From Hyaloscypha bicolor E (taxonomy: Eukaryota; Ascomycota; Leotiomycetes; Helotiales; Hyaloscyphaceae): 64,000 nt of DNA. Both the position numbers and the translations under genes were made by a program. This document shows, piece by piece, positions 46,915 to 57,397 of the stretch. The notes beneath the pieces are model-generated. The model ran no database searches. It saw only the letters and a list, made by a program, of their open reading frames with translations, and had not been told where the DNA came from. Within the stretch, counting starts at the first letter, position 1, and each line of letters begins with the position of its first letter. The DNA is taken from positions 2,508,014-2,572,013 of the forward strand of contig NW_020194558.1 in assembly GCF_002865645.1 (NCBI RefSeq), in the 5' to 3' direction.

Positions 46915-47851
46915 TGCGGAATGGTATTATCGAGAATAAGTCGAGATTATAGTTGGTGGGGGTTGTGCTCCTGCATCGTAAACTCGTTAGGACAATGCAG
47001 ACAACGAGATATGGATTGGCAGAGCAAAGCATGAAAAGACGCAGCCATGTCTCGAGGCAATTAATTGGCTCGCGGAGGCCAGGAAAAGCGGCACTGATTG
47101 TCCCAATTCAAGTTAGATCATTTTAGGTATCCTCTCACTGAATGTGCCCTTGAGCACTGGTACATTCAAAGGCGACCCCTTTCAAAACTCTTGGTGTCTT
47201 GGGAATCTTCAAATGCTTAGTCCCCAAGTCCCTGTTCCAACGTCCAGCTGAATGTTCAGCTTAGACTTGGGACATTGAAAATGAGTACTGCTTTTTCTAT
47301 TCACCGCGAGATAGGGTGGGTATATAATGCAGCCGAGTCTGCAGATGCTGGGAAGTGGATTTGATCTAGCAGGTCGAAATGCTTGACACAACTCACCCGC
47401 GTCAACGACTAGAAACACCAGGATCTCGAAGAGAACGGAAGGAACTGAATTCCTACACAGTAATGAGGGGCGAATGCGTGCCAACGGAGGTGACGGTCGA
47501 TGAGTTCAGGATGATTCCTTGAAGAAAGGTGGTGGTGGAGGTGGAGTGGGAAGAAAAGACAGGGGAAGTCAGGCTTCATTGTCGCGACGCGCTAAGGTAA
47601 TCTGACGCCCCATCACGTGACAAAATTTACCTTCCACCCCCTTCAGCCCTCCCCCTTTATCCCTTGTCCTACATCGTGACAGGAGCATGGCTCAGAATCA
47701 AAATCTTCAAATTGAACCAATCAATAACGTTAAGATTTTTAAAACTTTTTACGTACGTATATGCATTGAAGAATTAGCTTGGAAGAGTGATAACAATTCC
47801 CTGGCTCGACAAGCTTTGCCTCAGAACAAATGTTCAATAGACTGGTTCGAG
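46915..47851. other. Intergenic stretch upstream of copy E
   Basis: About 940 bp. It includes a CACGTG box near 47615. The plus-strand frame 47687-48103 is antisense to the last exons of the GH3 gene and is rejected. Confidence 0.5.
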
Positions 47852-50598
47852 TTAGCAAAGGTAACATTCCACCGCAGGGAAGGCACAGCTCACCAAAGGA
47901 AGAATCCTCGAGCTAGCACCAACGAGGAACTTGACACTTCCTTGAGGAAGCCTCCATTTCTGCAGCACAACATCCCAGACCATGACATCTTTCCGACGAA
48001 TGCTAACGCCAAGATTGGCATATCCCTTGACTGGCGATACTTCTCACTTACGGGAAAGAAGCTTCTCCTACAGATCCTGGAGCCATATCCTTCAGCTTCG
48101 TGAAGCCGCGGAGAGCCTTTGGCGGTTGATCTTCGATGGCGGGGAACTCGACGTACTTGAAAGCAATATAAGCTAAAAGTGTTATATGAAGAGATGGAAT
48201 TTAGGCTTACAAGCTGCGCAACTTCCGAAGCGGCCCAGTCACCGGTATTCTTCACCCGGGCAGAAACAGTGACGAGGATGTCGTAGATGGACTCTCCAGC
48301 TGTTTGGTTGACGAAGGTCTCTTTCGTTTCTTGGATGGCGAGTGCATCTGCACTCGGTGTGTTGGCCAGACTGATATTGCAGTATTCAAACGTGGAATAT
48401 GTCAAGCCAAAGCCGAATTCTACAAACTATGAGCGCTGGTCGTCGTTGCTGGGGATATTGGACTCACCGAAACGAGGGGTAATGTTGTAGGTGTCAAACC
48501 ACCTGTAGTCAATCTTGAGCTTCTCGGTGAAGTTAGATTGAGGGCTAATGCTGTGGTCGTATGAGATGGTGTTTGGAGGGTAGTCGGACTCGCTCTTGCC
48601 AACTGCGGCATGTCAGCTTCCACCTTCTGATCTCGGATAGAACACAAACTGGTGAAGGGCAATTTGCCGCTCGGAGATACATGTCCCCACAAGACATCCA
48701 CTAATCCAGGACCAGTCTGCTCACCAGGGAAGAGCGGAGCAACCACAGCTGTGATATTGGGGTGATCGATCCACGCCTCCATAATGACGGGTCCCCCTAC
48801 ATGCAAAACAACAATCGTGTTATTGCAACTCGCAGCCGTCTGAAGAATAATGTCTTCCGAGTGTGTCCAGTTCGCGATATTTAGACCCAAGTCATTCCTA
48901 TCCATATTTTCTCTCATGTATCTCTCCGCAAATACAAGACACACATCAGGCTGTCCGATAGGAAGAGCAGATCCAGTGATGGTCTCGGCAATAACGCTCG
49001 TAGCTGTGTTCTGAAGTACGAACTGGACGAGAGAGCGAGAGTCCAGGGCTTTGGTTTGGATTGCTTCCAATGGAGTGATGAGGTTCTGTGGCCATGCGTA
49101 CCCTGATCCACCGCCCATTGAAAGTGTGCCGTTGTTGTTGAGAATTCCGCAATCTCGAAAGAGCTTGCCGCAACCCTGGAGACCAAGGATGTTGGGGCCT
49201 GCATCTTGACCTATGACGGCAATATTCTGCGGGGCTTTCAATGGAAGACCACCAGTATTCTTAAGGAGTATCGTTCCATCGGCGGATATTTTCCTGATCA
49301 ATTCGACTGTACTCTCTTGCTGAACATTTCGGTAAGTGACGGGCACCGGCCAGTTGGCAATCCCCACCGAATTGATGACGGTAGACGGGAGGGGGTTGTC
49401 TAGTTGGCCAGTTGAGATGAGTGGAGTGACGACACACACCACCATGTCATCGAGGCGAGTCTCAGAGATGGTGCCATTTTCAACCATCTTCAACAGCTCT
49501 TGATCATAGAAAGGCCCCAAGATATTTCCATAGCCTAGACCGGGCATGTTGACGTCGAGACCTCCCATCACGAAACCTTCCGTTCCCCAAGTTCCTACCA
49601 ATGTGAGCATGACCCCGAGAGAAACGGCTGAGTATCTTACCTCCCCAATCACTGATGAGAGCGCCCTGGAAGTTGAGCTCGCCCTTGAGTGCTCCATTGT
49701 TGGATTCTGAATTTGCACAAGCATGCGTTCCATTGATAGAATTGTAAGCACACATCACATGGGTTTTACCGGCCCTCACAGCCTCGGCAAATGACCAGAG
49801 GTAGATTTCATGGTTGGTTTTGTCGTCTACATTGCTTGAGATGGGGAGTTGCTGCGAGGCATTGTAGATGCTGTAGGGTTCCGTGAAGTTCAATGGATTT
49901 CTGGACGAATATCAGCATTGGTCTTGGACCCGGAGAGACTGAACACACCGATAGGTCTCTTGCTCGTAGACAGTATAGTGCTTCGAGCAGCTCTGAACAC
50001 CGGAGTCCATCATGCCTTTGACTCCACACCAGCTTGCGGTTCCGGTGCCATAAGGGTCTGCATACCTGATTTTTGTCAGAGAAGTTTCATTTATTGATAG
50101 ATGTGCGTTGACCAGCTCTCCCAGTCATATCATAGAACTCTTTGCCCATAGCATAAGAGCGGTTGTACATAAGTTCAACATCCCAGGTTGCTGCAGTAGT
50201 AAGACTGGAAGGGAATTGGGTATGTCCAAGTGCAGGTCGAACACCAGCTGGACCGTCCTGGAAGCACATCTTGGGTATTCCAAGACGAGTGATGTTTCCA
50301 GAATTGCCTGCACATGGGCCAGCCTGACCAGTGACCATACTGACCTATGGAGACTCATTAACCTTTCAATCATACAATTCAGCAAAAAGATACTTACCTT
50401 CTCACTCAGAGTCATTTCAACAACCAATTTTTCAGCTCTTGCAAACGCATCCACCCATGCTTTACCGCCATTAGATGATGGGGGAGGGACAACATAAGAA
50501 AGGCCCGTGGCTGCCGGGGCCAAGGCAGCATTGATTATGGGTGAAAAAGCACCGATGACTATTGAAATGCTCAGGCTCTTCATGTTGGAGCTTGACAT
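47852..50598 (-). pseudogene. GH3 beta-glucosidase, internally deleted / frame-broken
   Basis: Secreted GH3-type gene with a signal-like start (MKSLSISIVIGAFSPIINAA; ATG 50598). Exons placed: 50598-50398, 50344-about 50108, about 50060-49949, 49900-49641, 49594-48650, 48602-48468, 48419-48211, 48155-48052, 48002-47852. Family motifs: MCFQDGPAGVR, TTAATWDVELMYNRS, GVQSCSKHYTVYEQETYR, HVMCAYNSINGTHAC, the nucleophile in LISDWGG, SGKLPFTIGKSESDYP, FGFGLTYSTFEY, and a C-terminal KDVMVWDVVLQKW domain. Between KEFYD and ADPYGTG the usual stretch of about 25-30 residues, with the GRNWE substrate-binding motif, is missing. The flanks are out of phase by one: 50344-49949 is a multiple of three, yet the next exon needs phase 2. 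An intron-like GTCAAC..CTGAC..AATCAG piece at the lesion does not cure the frame. Likely inactive. Confidence 0.75.
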
Positions 50599-51735
50599 GG
50601 TGTGACAGTTGCACGCCAAGAAAGAACCTCACTTGAGTGCACAAGTGATGCGGAATAATCCCAGATATATGGCTGCATGCAAGGCCCAACTGAAATGCAC
50701 CTCCACTCTTGGGGGGGAAAGGAAAAGGGAAACCAGAAATTGAGAATGGTTCACTGCAATCAACTCCACTTTTGCTCCCCACTTTGGAGATTAGGTGGTC
50801 TCTGAATCGGAATATTGACTTAATTTGTTTCTTGATGAAGGACGCGTGACACTTTGAGCTTAAAGGGCGTCGTCCGGATCCTTAACCAGGATCTTGAATG
50901 CCAAGCCGGTCACTTCCCCGTTAGTCTCTGGGCCCCGTTTGAGTGGGGCAAACCATCCGTGGCAAGTCCCGACAGAAGCTGCAGGCATCTATCGTTGCTA
51001 TCTCGTCCTGTTGTTCCACCCTTGATGAGAGGAAGGGAAAGGTGGAGAACGTTCCTGTCACGCCGTCGTGGTCCCTTTTCACCTCGAATGGTTGGAGATT
51101 CACCAGATCAGAACAACTCAAATCAAGCAAGAAATCCCGGCCTAATCCGGATTCAAGGTTACCTTCTACGGGAGTGCTGGGAACGAGCTGGGTCGTCTTC
51201 CCAACGGGGTCCTCTGTGGCATGGTGGCCCTCCTCGCAACTCAACTCAGAAGTCTTATCAGGGCTTGCTGTGTTCCACCACCAGTAACCGATCGAGAGGA
51301 GAAAGTAGTCTCGGCAAAAACAAATCGCAAGCCAACGGCATCACCGGCACTCGAGGATTTGCTCATGCTAAAGAGAGCTGCTGCATGTGATGTTTCGTTC
51401 TGCGTCGGATGCCACTGTAACAGCGCCTTGTATCGCAACTCACCAAGAAGACTTCCGAAGCCGTTGAAGCTGGTATTTCTCAAATTCCAGAATGGAAGGT
51501 CAGTGAGAACGAGTCGGGGAGTTTGATGAAGTGAGAGAAGGCGATGGAATGAGTTTTAGCGACCTTAGCGTGTTCAAGTCCCCGAAGGAATGCTATTTAC
51601 AGAGTACGATAGAGGCAAGTCAGGAATAGCCTTATCTATTCAGAAGGCATTGCTATCACGCAAAAGTTCAACTCAAGTAATACGTTTGTTTGATTCAATC
51701 TATTTTTCAATTCCTCCCACCCTATTCCTCGGCTC
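50599..51735. other. Gene-free stretch upstream of the GH3 gene
   Basis: About 1.1 kb. Overlapping frames on both strands at 50854-51526 have no domain. It includes the GH3 promoter. Confidence 0.5.
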
Positions 51736-51942
51736 TCAATCGCAGGCACCGTAGGGCCAGTCATCTCCGCCAGTTTCCAATATCTCATCAGCATGTCTGC
51801 GACAATATCCCTTCATGAGTTCTGATGTGAAGGTATAGTACTTGCATCTCGTTGTGAAGTGGTAGTGAAGCTCACAGGGTATCCTGTAAACGTCAGCTGT
51901 GCAGCGGCAGCCCGCATATCTAGCGATGTGGTAGTTGCACAT
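51736..51942 (-). CDS. Small cysteine-rich protein, member 1
   Basis: 68 residues, no signal peptide. It starts MCNYHIARYAGCRCTADVY and ends ILETGGDDWPYGACD. Seven cysteines, one His near YCRRHADE. It aligns with member 2: MC...Y..C.C near the start, C..H before the end, and the shared GGDDWxYG motif. Function unknown; spacing of Cys/His suggests zinc binding. Unlike member 2 it ends right after the GGDDW motif. Confidence 0.6.
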   Translation of the reverse strand: MCNYHIARYAGCRCTADVYRIPCELHYHFTTRCKYYTFTSELMKGYCRRHADEILETGGDDWPYGACD

Positions 51943-52193
51943 ATTTCTATTGCTTGTAATTTCCGGAATTTTGATGATGTTGTGATTTGGATTTTGATAG
52001 TTTCTTCAAGTGTCTGGTCTTTCGTGGCCTTTTATGTTGCAGGAATTGGACACTGCTTTATGTACGGATTTGTGAATGATCTGGTGAACAATAGCTAGAT
52101 TCATTGTCCTGATTGTGTTGTTGGTACTCATTGAGATTTTCTGCACAAAGGATGTTAATAACATTGTCTCCAACGAATCAAGAAGGAAGGAAC

Positions 52194-52646
52194 TCACCTC
52201 TTAGAAATCCTTTCAAGCTCCTCATTTCGCTTGAGCCATTCAAAGACCTTCTTTCGGCTTTCTTCTTCGTAATCAATGTCCTCAGGCACGGCGTCGTCTT
52301 CTTCCTCGCTCTGCTCTTGCTCGCTTTCCTGCTCCATGATGGTATCTTCGTTTTCAGTACTGCTCTCGCCCACACTCTCCTCCACCCCACCAAGGGTATC
52401 CAAATCACCACCATACTGCCAATCATCTCCGCCTATTTCTAGTTTGAGCTTGAGATGCTTCTTGCAAATGGTTCTTTGGCAATGGTGGGTGAGAAACTTA
52501 AAATTAGGACAGTCCTTGTACCTGATTCGATGTAACTCGCATGGGCGGGTTTTTTGCATTTGCCTCAGGACGGGTTTGCACCATGATATACCTTTGCAGT
52601 GGAAGCATCCGCATTCTGTATATCTGCAAAAGTATTCGTAGCACAT
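52194..52646 (-). CDS. Small cysteine-rich protein, member 2
   Basis: 150 residues, no signal peptide. N-terminal half is Cys/His-rich (MCYEYFCRYTECGCFHCKG, CELHRIRYKDC, HHCQRTICKKH), then EIGGDDWQYGG, then a strongly acidic tail with a final charged helix (ESRKKVFEWLKRNEELERI). The stop TGA lies inside a perfect GTGAGT donor; splicing to the acceptor TTTGTGCAG at about 52142 would change the end to KRKSQ, so the last residues are uncertain. Related to members 1 and 3. Probably a zinc-binding intracellular protein (inference). Confidence 0.7.
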   Translation of the reverse strand: MCYEYFCRYTECGCFHCKGISWCKPVLRQMQKTRPCELHRIRYKDCPNFKFLTHHCQRTICKKHLKLKLEIGGDDWQYGGDLDTLGGVEESVGESSTENEDTIMEQESEQEQSEEEDDAVPEDIDYEEESRKKVFEWLKRNEELERISKR

Positions 52647-53512
52647 CTTGAAGTGTGGAAGGTGTCGAAATTGATCGAAATGGAAAGTTGAAGTGATTTG
52701 AGGACGGCGACTTGGGCTTTATGGTTGTATCAGATGTCAAACTTGTTCAGAGAAAAGTCTGATATGAGCATAACGTGAGTATTTAAGGTTCGAAGTTCTT
52801 CCTCAGTTCGAATGGAAATGAAGCCGTGAATAGGGTTTCGTGGGACCGAACAGCGGGCTTCTCACGTGACACAATCCCTCAAACCTCGAAAGCCAAATGG
52901 TGATGAATAATGTTATGAGAATGATTCAAAAAACTTACCAGATTTCTTTGAACTCATGAAGTTAATTAATTAGAGTACTCAACGCGTTTCTTTGCTTCTC
53001 CTTTTATCTCTGAAAGACGGCGTCTTGTTCGCGAAGCGGAGTCCTCATTTCTCGACAATTGATATTTGCCCTCCCTTCTACCATGCCATACCAAAACTGG
53101 CTCCTTGCACACCTATCTCTTAACTATGAAGGAACTCAATGTTCAAACTGATTTCTTCTCGTTGTAGAATAATCTTTTGGATTGTATCCGTGCTCAGATT
53201 TCAGCCCCTTTCACATCACTCGCTTAATTTACGAGAGAAAATCCACGAAGTGGCAGGGCACATTTTGATTTTAAGAACATTCGAACATGCTTCCCCGACT
53301 AGGCTTCTTGATTTATCGTTATCTTTTTGTTATGGCGCATCCTGTTCGATGAGTTCACAGCCGATATGCCTAAAGAGCAATCTCGCAGCACTCAGCATGA
53401 CCCTCACCCATGCGTCCAATGACGGCAATCTATCCAGCCCGAAGCCAGGGCCAAAGATCCCCTTTCAATTCCCATATAGCATCTTCTTATCCCTCTTCAT
53501 CCATCTCCATCC
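52647..53512. other. Intergenic stretch between cysteine-rich members 2 and 3
   Basis: About 870 bp. A CACGTG box is near 52864. No gene supported. Confidence 0.5.
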
Positions 53513-53941
53513 CTAAGCAGCCAGTCCAATAACCCTCTCCCCATGCTCCTCATCCCCACCCTCTCCATCACCATAATCCGAACCACTTCCCTGTCCCCCT
53601 TCCTTGCCCTCATCCCCATCTTCAAACGGCGCATCAACCGCACCACTCATCTTCTCAGCCATCCCATCAACCATTACCAAACTCTCTCCCTCCCCATCCG
53701 TCATCTCCTCACTAGCCCTCTTCTTCTGCCTCGCATTCATCTTCTCCTCCCTCTTCAGCAACACAAAGTGTTCGTTGCACGCCTTCGCACCCGTCATCGT
53801 CACCTGCTCCGTCGTCTTGTAGCGCTCGCAGCACAGGCTGAACCCGGTTTGCGCGATGTTGCGCGCGTGGAAGCAGGTGTAGCGGCCGATGCGCGCGATG
53901 CAGCCGCAGTGCGGGTAGATGTAGGTGATTTCGACACACAT
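53513..53941 (-). CDS. Small cysteine-rich protein, member 3
   Basis: 142 residues from ATG 53941. N-terminal MCVEITYIYPHCGCIARIG, TCFHARN, CCERYK and CNEHF give a Cys/His pattern like member 2, without its GGDDW motif. A charged helix (KREEKMNARQKKRASEEM) and a long acidic Gly/Glu/Asp tail follow. The frame is open upstream to 54205, but that part reads as low-complexity 5' UTR with no similarity to the other members, so the MC start is chosen. Related to members 1 and 2 by N-terminal pattern; relationship less certain than between 1 and 2. Confidence 0.65.
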   Translation of the reverse strand: MCVEITYIYPHCGCIARIGRYTCFHARNIAQTGFSLCCERYKTTEQVTMTGAKACNEHFVLLKREEKMNARQKKRASEEMTDGEGESLVMVDGMAEKMSGAVDAPFEDGDEGKEGGQGSGSDYGDGEGGDEEHGERVIGLAA

Positions 53942-54938
53942 GGTGGACGTCTTGAGTGAGGATTGCTTGCTTGTGTGTGTGTATGTGTGTGGCTGAAGGT
54001 GAGATGGGATGGGATAAACGTGTTTTGTCTGAATTGGTCTTGATTGAGGCTGGTTTGACCGCGTTTGACCTCGAACGCCTTCAAGATCGAGTCTCTGTGA
54101 CCTGGTGATCCCTGACAAAAGAGATGATCTGCTTGTATCGAGACTTGATTGAAAGAGCCAGAAGATTGTTCCAAGATGACGAAGGAGTGTTGACGAAGTT
54201 GACACTAAGTTGTCGAAATATTATTACTTGACAAGAGGTTGACGGTTACCGTTGATGTCTTGTCTTGTGTCGATTAGAAGAGTGAATTCGTCTCGGCGAA
54301 TTCGCTTCAGTTTTCACAATACTCTGGCAATACTCCGGACCCTCTCTTGCCCAGACTCTCGTCCAGAATGAGACCTCCTTCTTCAAAGTATGCCCTCAAA
54401 GTACAAAGCTTCGAACTTCTCCTGTAAGTTTTCCCCAAATATGTGTAGATGTCTCTGCGGAGCAAAGATACAAGATCTCTATTTGTCCATTAGTTTGGTT
54501 TGTGCTCGAGGAAGAAAGTTATCCAAAACAAGTCTTATTTTAGAACAATATTGGTCCAAAGAGAAAGAGTAAGTGTATCAAAGGTGTATTGAACTATCAT
54601 GTCCTCCCAACAATATATCAACCGACTTTGCCTGCGCCTCAGTGATGATGAACGCCTGACTGACTTCCTGCCCTGGGGTATCTAAAACAAATTTCCAGTA
54701 TCCACTAAACCTGATAAACAAACGAATGTATGCTCCTAAATGCACCAATCTTTTGACGGAACGCCACAGATGCATCCCTTTCCCCCAATGAATGGAAATT
54801 GTTCCCCCAAACGTAAACTTGCAGTTGAGTCTCCTACCACGTGATTCAATATCACGTGGAACGCTAACAGTCTCAATTTATTCGATTCTTTCCACCCATG
54901 CTCAAAGTTTTCCGCCATTGAATTTGAAAGAAATTAGA
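53942..54938. other. Intergenic stretch, gene-free
   Basis: About 1 kb upstream of cysteine-rich member 3 and downstream of the DUF7624-like gene. A (GT)n-like run is at about 53967-53990. No gene supported. Confidence 0.5.
54837..54859. promoter_or_regulatory. Inverted pair of CACGTG boxes
   Basis: CCACGTGAT (54837-54845), a 5-nt spacer, and ATCACGTGG (54851-54859): a perfect 9-bp inverted repeat. Same half-site as at 21355-21381. It lies just 3' of the DUF7624-like gene. Confidence 0.5.
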
Positions 54939-57397
54939 TTAGACAATAATGGTTGTGGTTTTTCGCGTCTCCGCTTCCTCGGCTGGGAAGCCGAAAACCA
55001 GTTTGAAGAGGTCTTTTAGGAAGGTGTATTGCCCACTTTTCATCATCCAGCCCACACTCTTCGCCACGTCGACTGCGGTTGCTTTCCTGCCGACCGGGGG
55101 AAGAGAATTGGCGCTTCTGAACGTCGGATCGCTCAGTACCAAGTTTCGATATGATGCTAGGAGGGTGGCGTGCGCGGGTAATGAACCGAACGAGCCTGTC
55201 GGGAGTGATTTCACAAAGATTTGTAAAGCTGGTGGATCTGCCTTGTTTGGTGTTGCTGTGGTAGGTGTGGAGCGAGAAAACCCGACGTTCATCGCCGCTT
55301 TCAGGATGAGAATTTTTAGTCGGGTGAGATTAACGTCTTCCGGTGATGTCGTTGAAGTAATCGTGCTTGTCGATTTCTGGCTGCGCTCAGAGCCCTGCGA
55401 GTAGGAACTCAACGTCGATGTCGTGCTTGACCATCGTGCAGTCGCAGCACGATTGCCTTCCGTGCCGAGAACGAGGATGTTGGGTATGTTCGGAGAATTA
55501 TCTTCTGGCGAGATCGGGGTATCTTCGAATTCTGTCGTTGGTGTCTCTGGAAGATAGCGGGTACGAGCATGGTCGGGGTGCTCGGGGTTCTCTGGAAGGC
55601 TTGCGAGATTGCCTTTATTGACAGCCGAGCGACTGATTTGTTCTGATATTTGTGTGAATGTGGTTTGAGATGGCCTGGGGGTGCCGCGTTCAGGTCGGAC
55701 TTGGGTCCACCCCTCTCGGAAAAGATCACATAGCTCCCAACAAGCCTGTACTGCAGATCCGAGGAGCTCTTCGTCTGCTGCTTTGCCTTCTCTTTTGTTC
55801 TGGCGCAGGCTGAAAAGCATCTCGGCTAAGCCCCAACACGCACGGAGGAGTGCGTCTGTCTCTTCGGCTAACTCGTTTCGTTGTTTCATTAACCGGTGGC
55901 AGAGAGTAATATAGAAGTCTAAAGTCCGTTCTCGAAATGCCTCGGGAAGACTTCTATCGTGGGTATTGAAGAGGTGATTATTGAGCTCAAAGCTTACCCG
56001 GAGAACACTGTCCGCAATCTCATCTTTTTTCTGTCGAACATCAAATAATGCTTGACAGAAATCTCGGCACAAGTCAAGTGTGGGCCTGACATGGGATTCG
56101 TGATCCTCGTCTCTGCTATCGTAGAGTTTCTGACACAGCTTCCAGCAGCATTTCCAGGCCTTCTCATGTGGAGCTCCAGTCCCCGAATAACTGAATATCC
56201 TCTCTCGATGAATAGAGCTGAGGGAGGCAAGTGTATTGCATAAAGTCCAGCATTCGTTCAGAGCTGTCTTTAAAGCGCTAGTTTCCAGGGCGGAATTGCT
56301 CAACAAGGTGATCTCGGATTCGTCTACGTCAGTCTCGCTTTGGTCTTCGGGGATTCCTGCAATTCGTGAGAAAAGTGGCAAGTCTCTGAGCTGAGCTGAC
56401 GAACCTTGTAGACTTGCCCTACTGACCGACCGTGACATAGGGTCACCTTTACCCGCGAAGGCGTCCACCTCTTGCCGTGTTTTAGCTCGAGGCGTTGCAT
56501 TTTCCAAGCCATAGGCGACGGGTTTGATATCGGTTGTTATCGGCGGAGGGGAGATGGGACTTGTTTGCGTAACCTGAGAATGATTAGCACAGGCGTGGTG
56601 GATTATTAAAGGGAAGCGCTACGTTATCATTAGGGACTGTTAAATCTACTTTGAACGAGACGGGGGCTGATGATGTTGCGAGAGGTTCTTTTTGCTCATA
56701 TGGTTGAGGGGTCGACCTGTCAGTGTTTCGTTGGGATTGTAAAGACGTTCCGGTATGATTTGAGAGATCCTAAGAGGTGTCAGTACCTAGCTACCGAACG
56801 AAACACTATCCAACTCACGAATGATCCAAAGCCTTCGGGTGCATGGATGACGGAAGTGACATCGTCTTCATCTCTGTCGGTTCGAAAGTAGTCAGGTATG
56901 TGGGTAGTGAGCCTCCTCAACTGGGGGACGAATCAGCATGTGGCAAGTTATAGAGAGCTGGCCGCAAGTACCGTGGCCTGCGTTTCCGCAGACGTCGACA
57001 ACCTTTCTGTCGGAGGCGTAAATCTATTGGCGAGCACCTCTGGGGCAACCTCATCCTCGATCTCAGTTGTCTCCGTGCCATTCGACGTGACCGGCGATGG
57101 CCCGACCATATCTAATGGGCTGTTCATATTTGTGGTGTTGAGCTTGGTAGAGCCGTCCCTTGAACTTGGTCTTAGGTTGGATGAACCTGCCGAGCTGTGC
57201 GCAGACCTGCAAGAAAAAGTGTTAGAACACTGGGCGGACCTCAAGAACCAGTGTTGTACATACAACGATGAAAATCGCGGGGAATTGGTGTGAGGAGAGT
57301 CTGGCCTGGGAGACATAGAGAAGTCGGTGCTTGTATAAGGAGAGAAGGCCGACAGGATATTTCTAGGTGAAGGGACCAGGGGACTCTCCAATGCCAT
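54939..57397 (-). CDS. Fungal DUF7624-like protein
   Basis: About 750 residues, exons 57397-57264, 57206-56972, 56920-56819, 56769-56623, 56573-54939; introns of 49-57 nt, phases 2, 0, 0, 0. The N-terminal third is Ser/Pro/Thr-rich (MALESPLVPSPRNILSAFSP). The main domain is alpha-helical with repeated Cys/Trp/Leu patterns: ALKTALNECWTLCNTLASL, KAWKCCWKLCQKLYDSRD, DLCRDFCQALFDVR, LLRACWGLAEMLFSLRQNK, AVQACWELCDLFREGW. A C-terminal domain follows (RLKILILKAAMNVGFSRS, SVGWMMKSGQYTFLKDLFKL). Family name is from memory; function unknown. No membrane segment or enzyme motif. Confidence 0.82.

Noticed and set aside
47687..48103. 138-codon plus-strand frame
   Set aside because: Antisense to the last GH3 exons, whose family motifs are clear.
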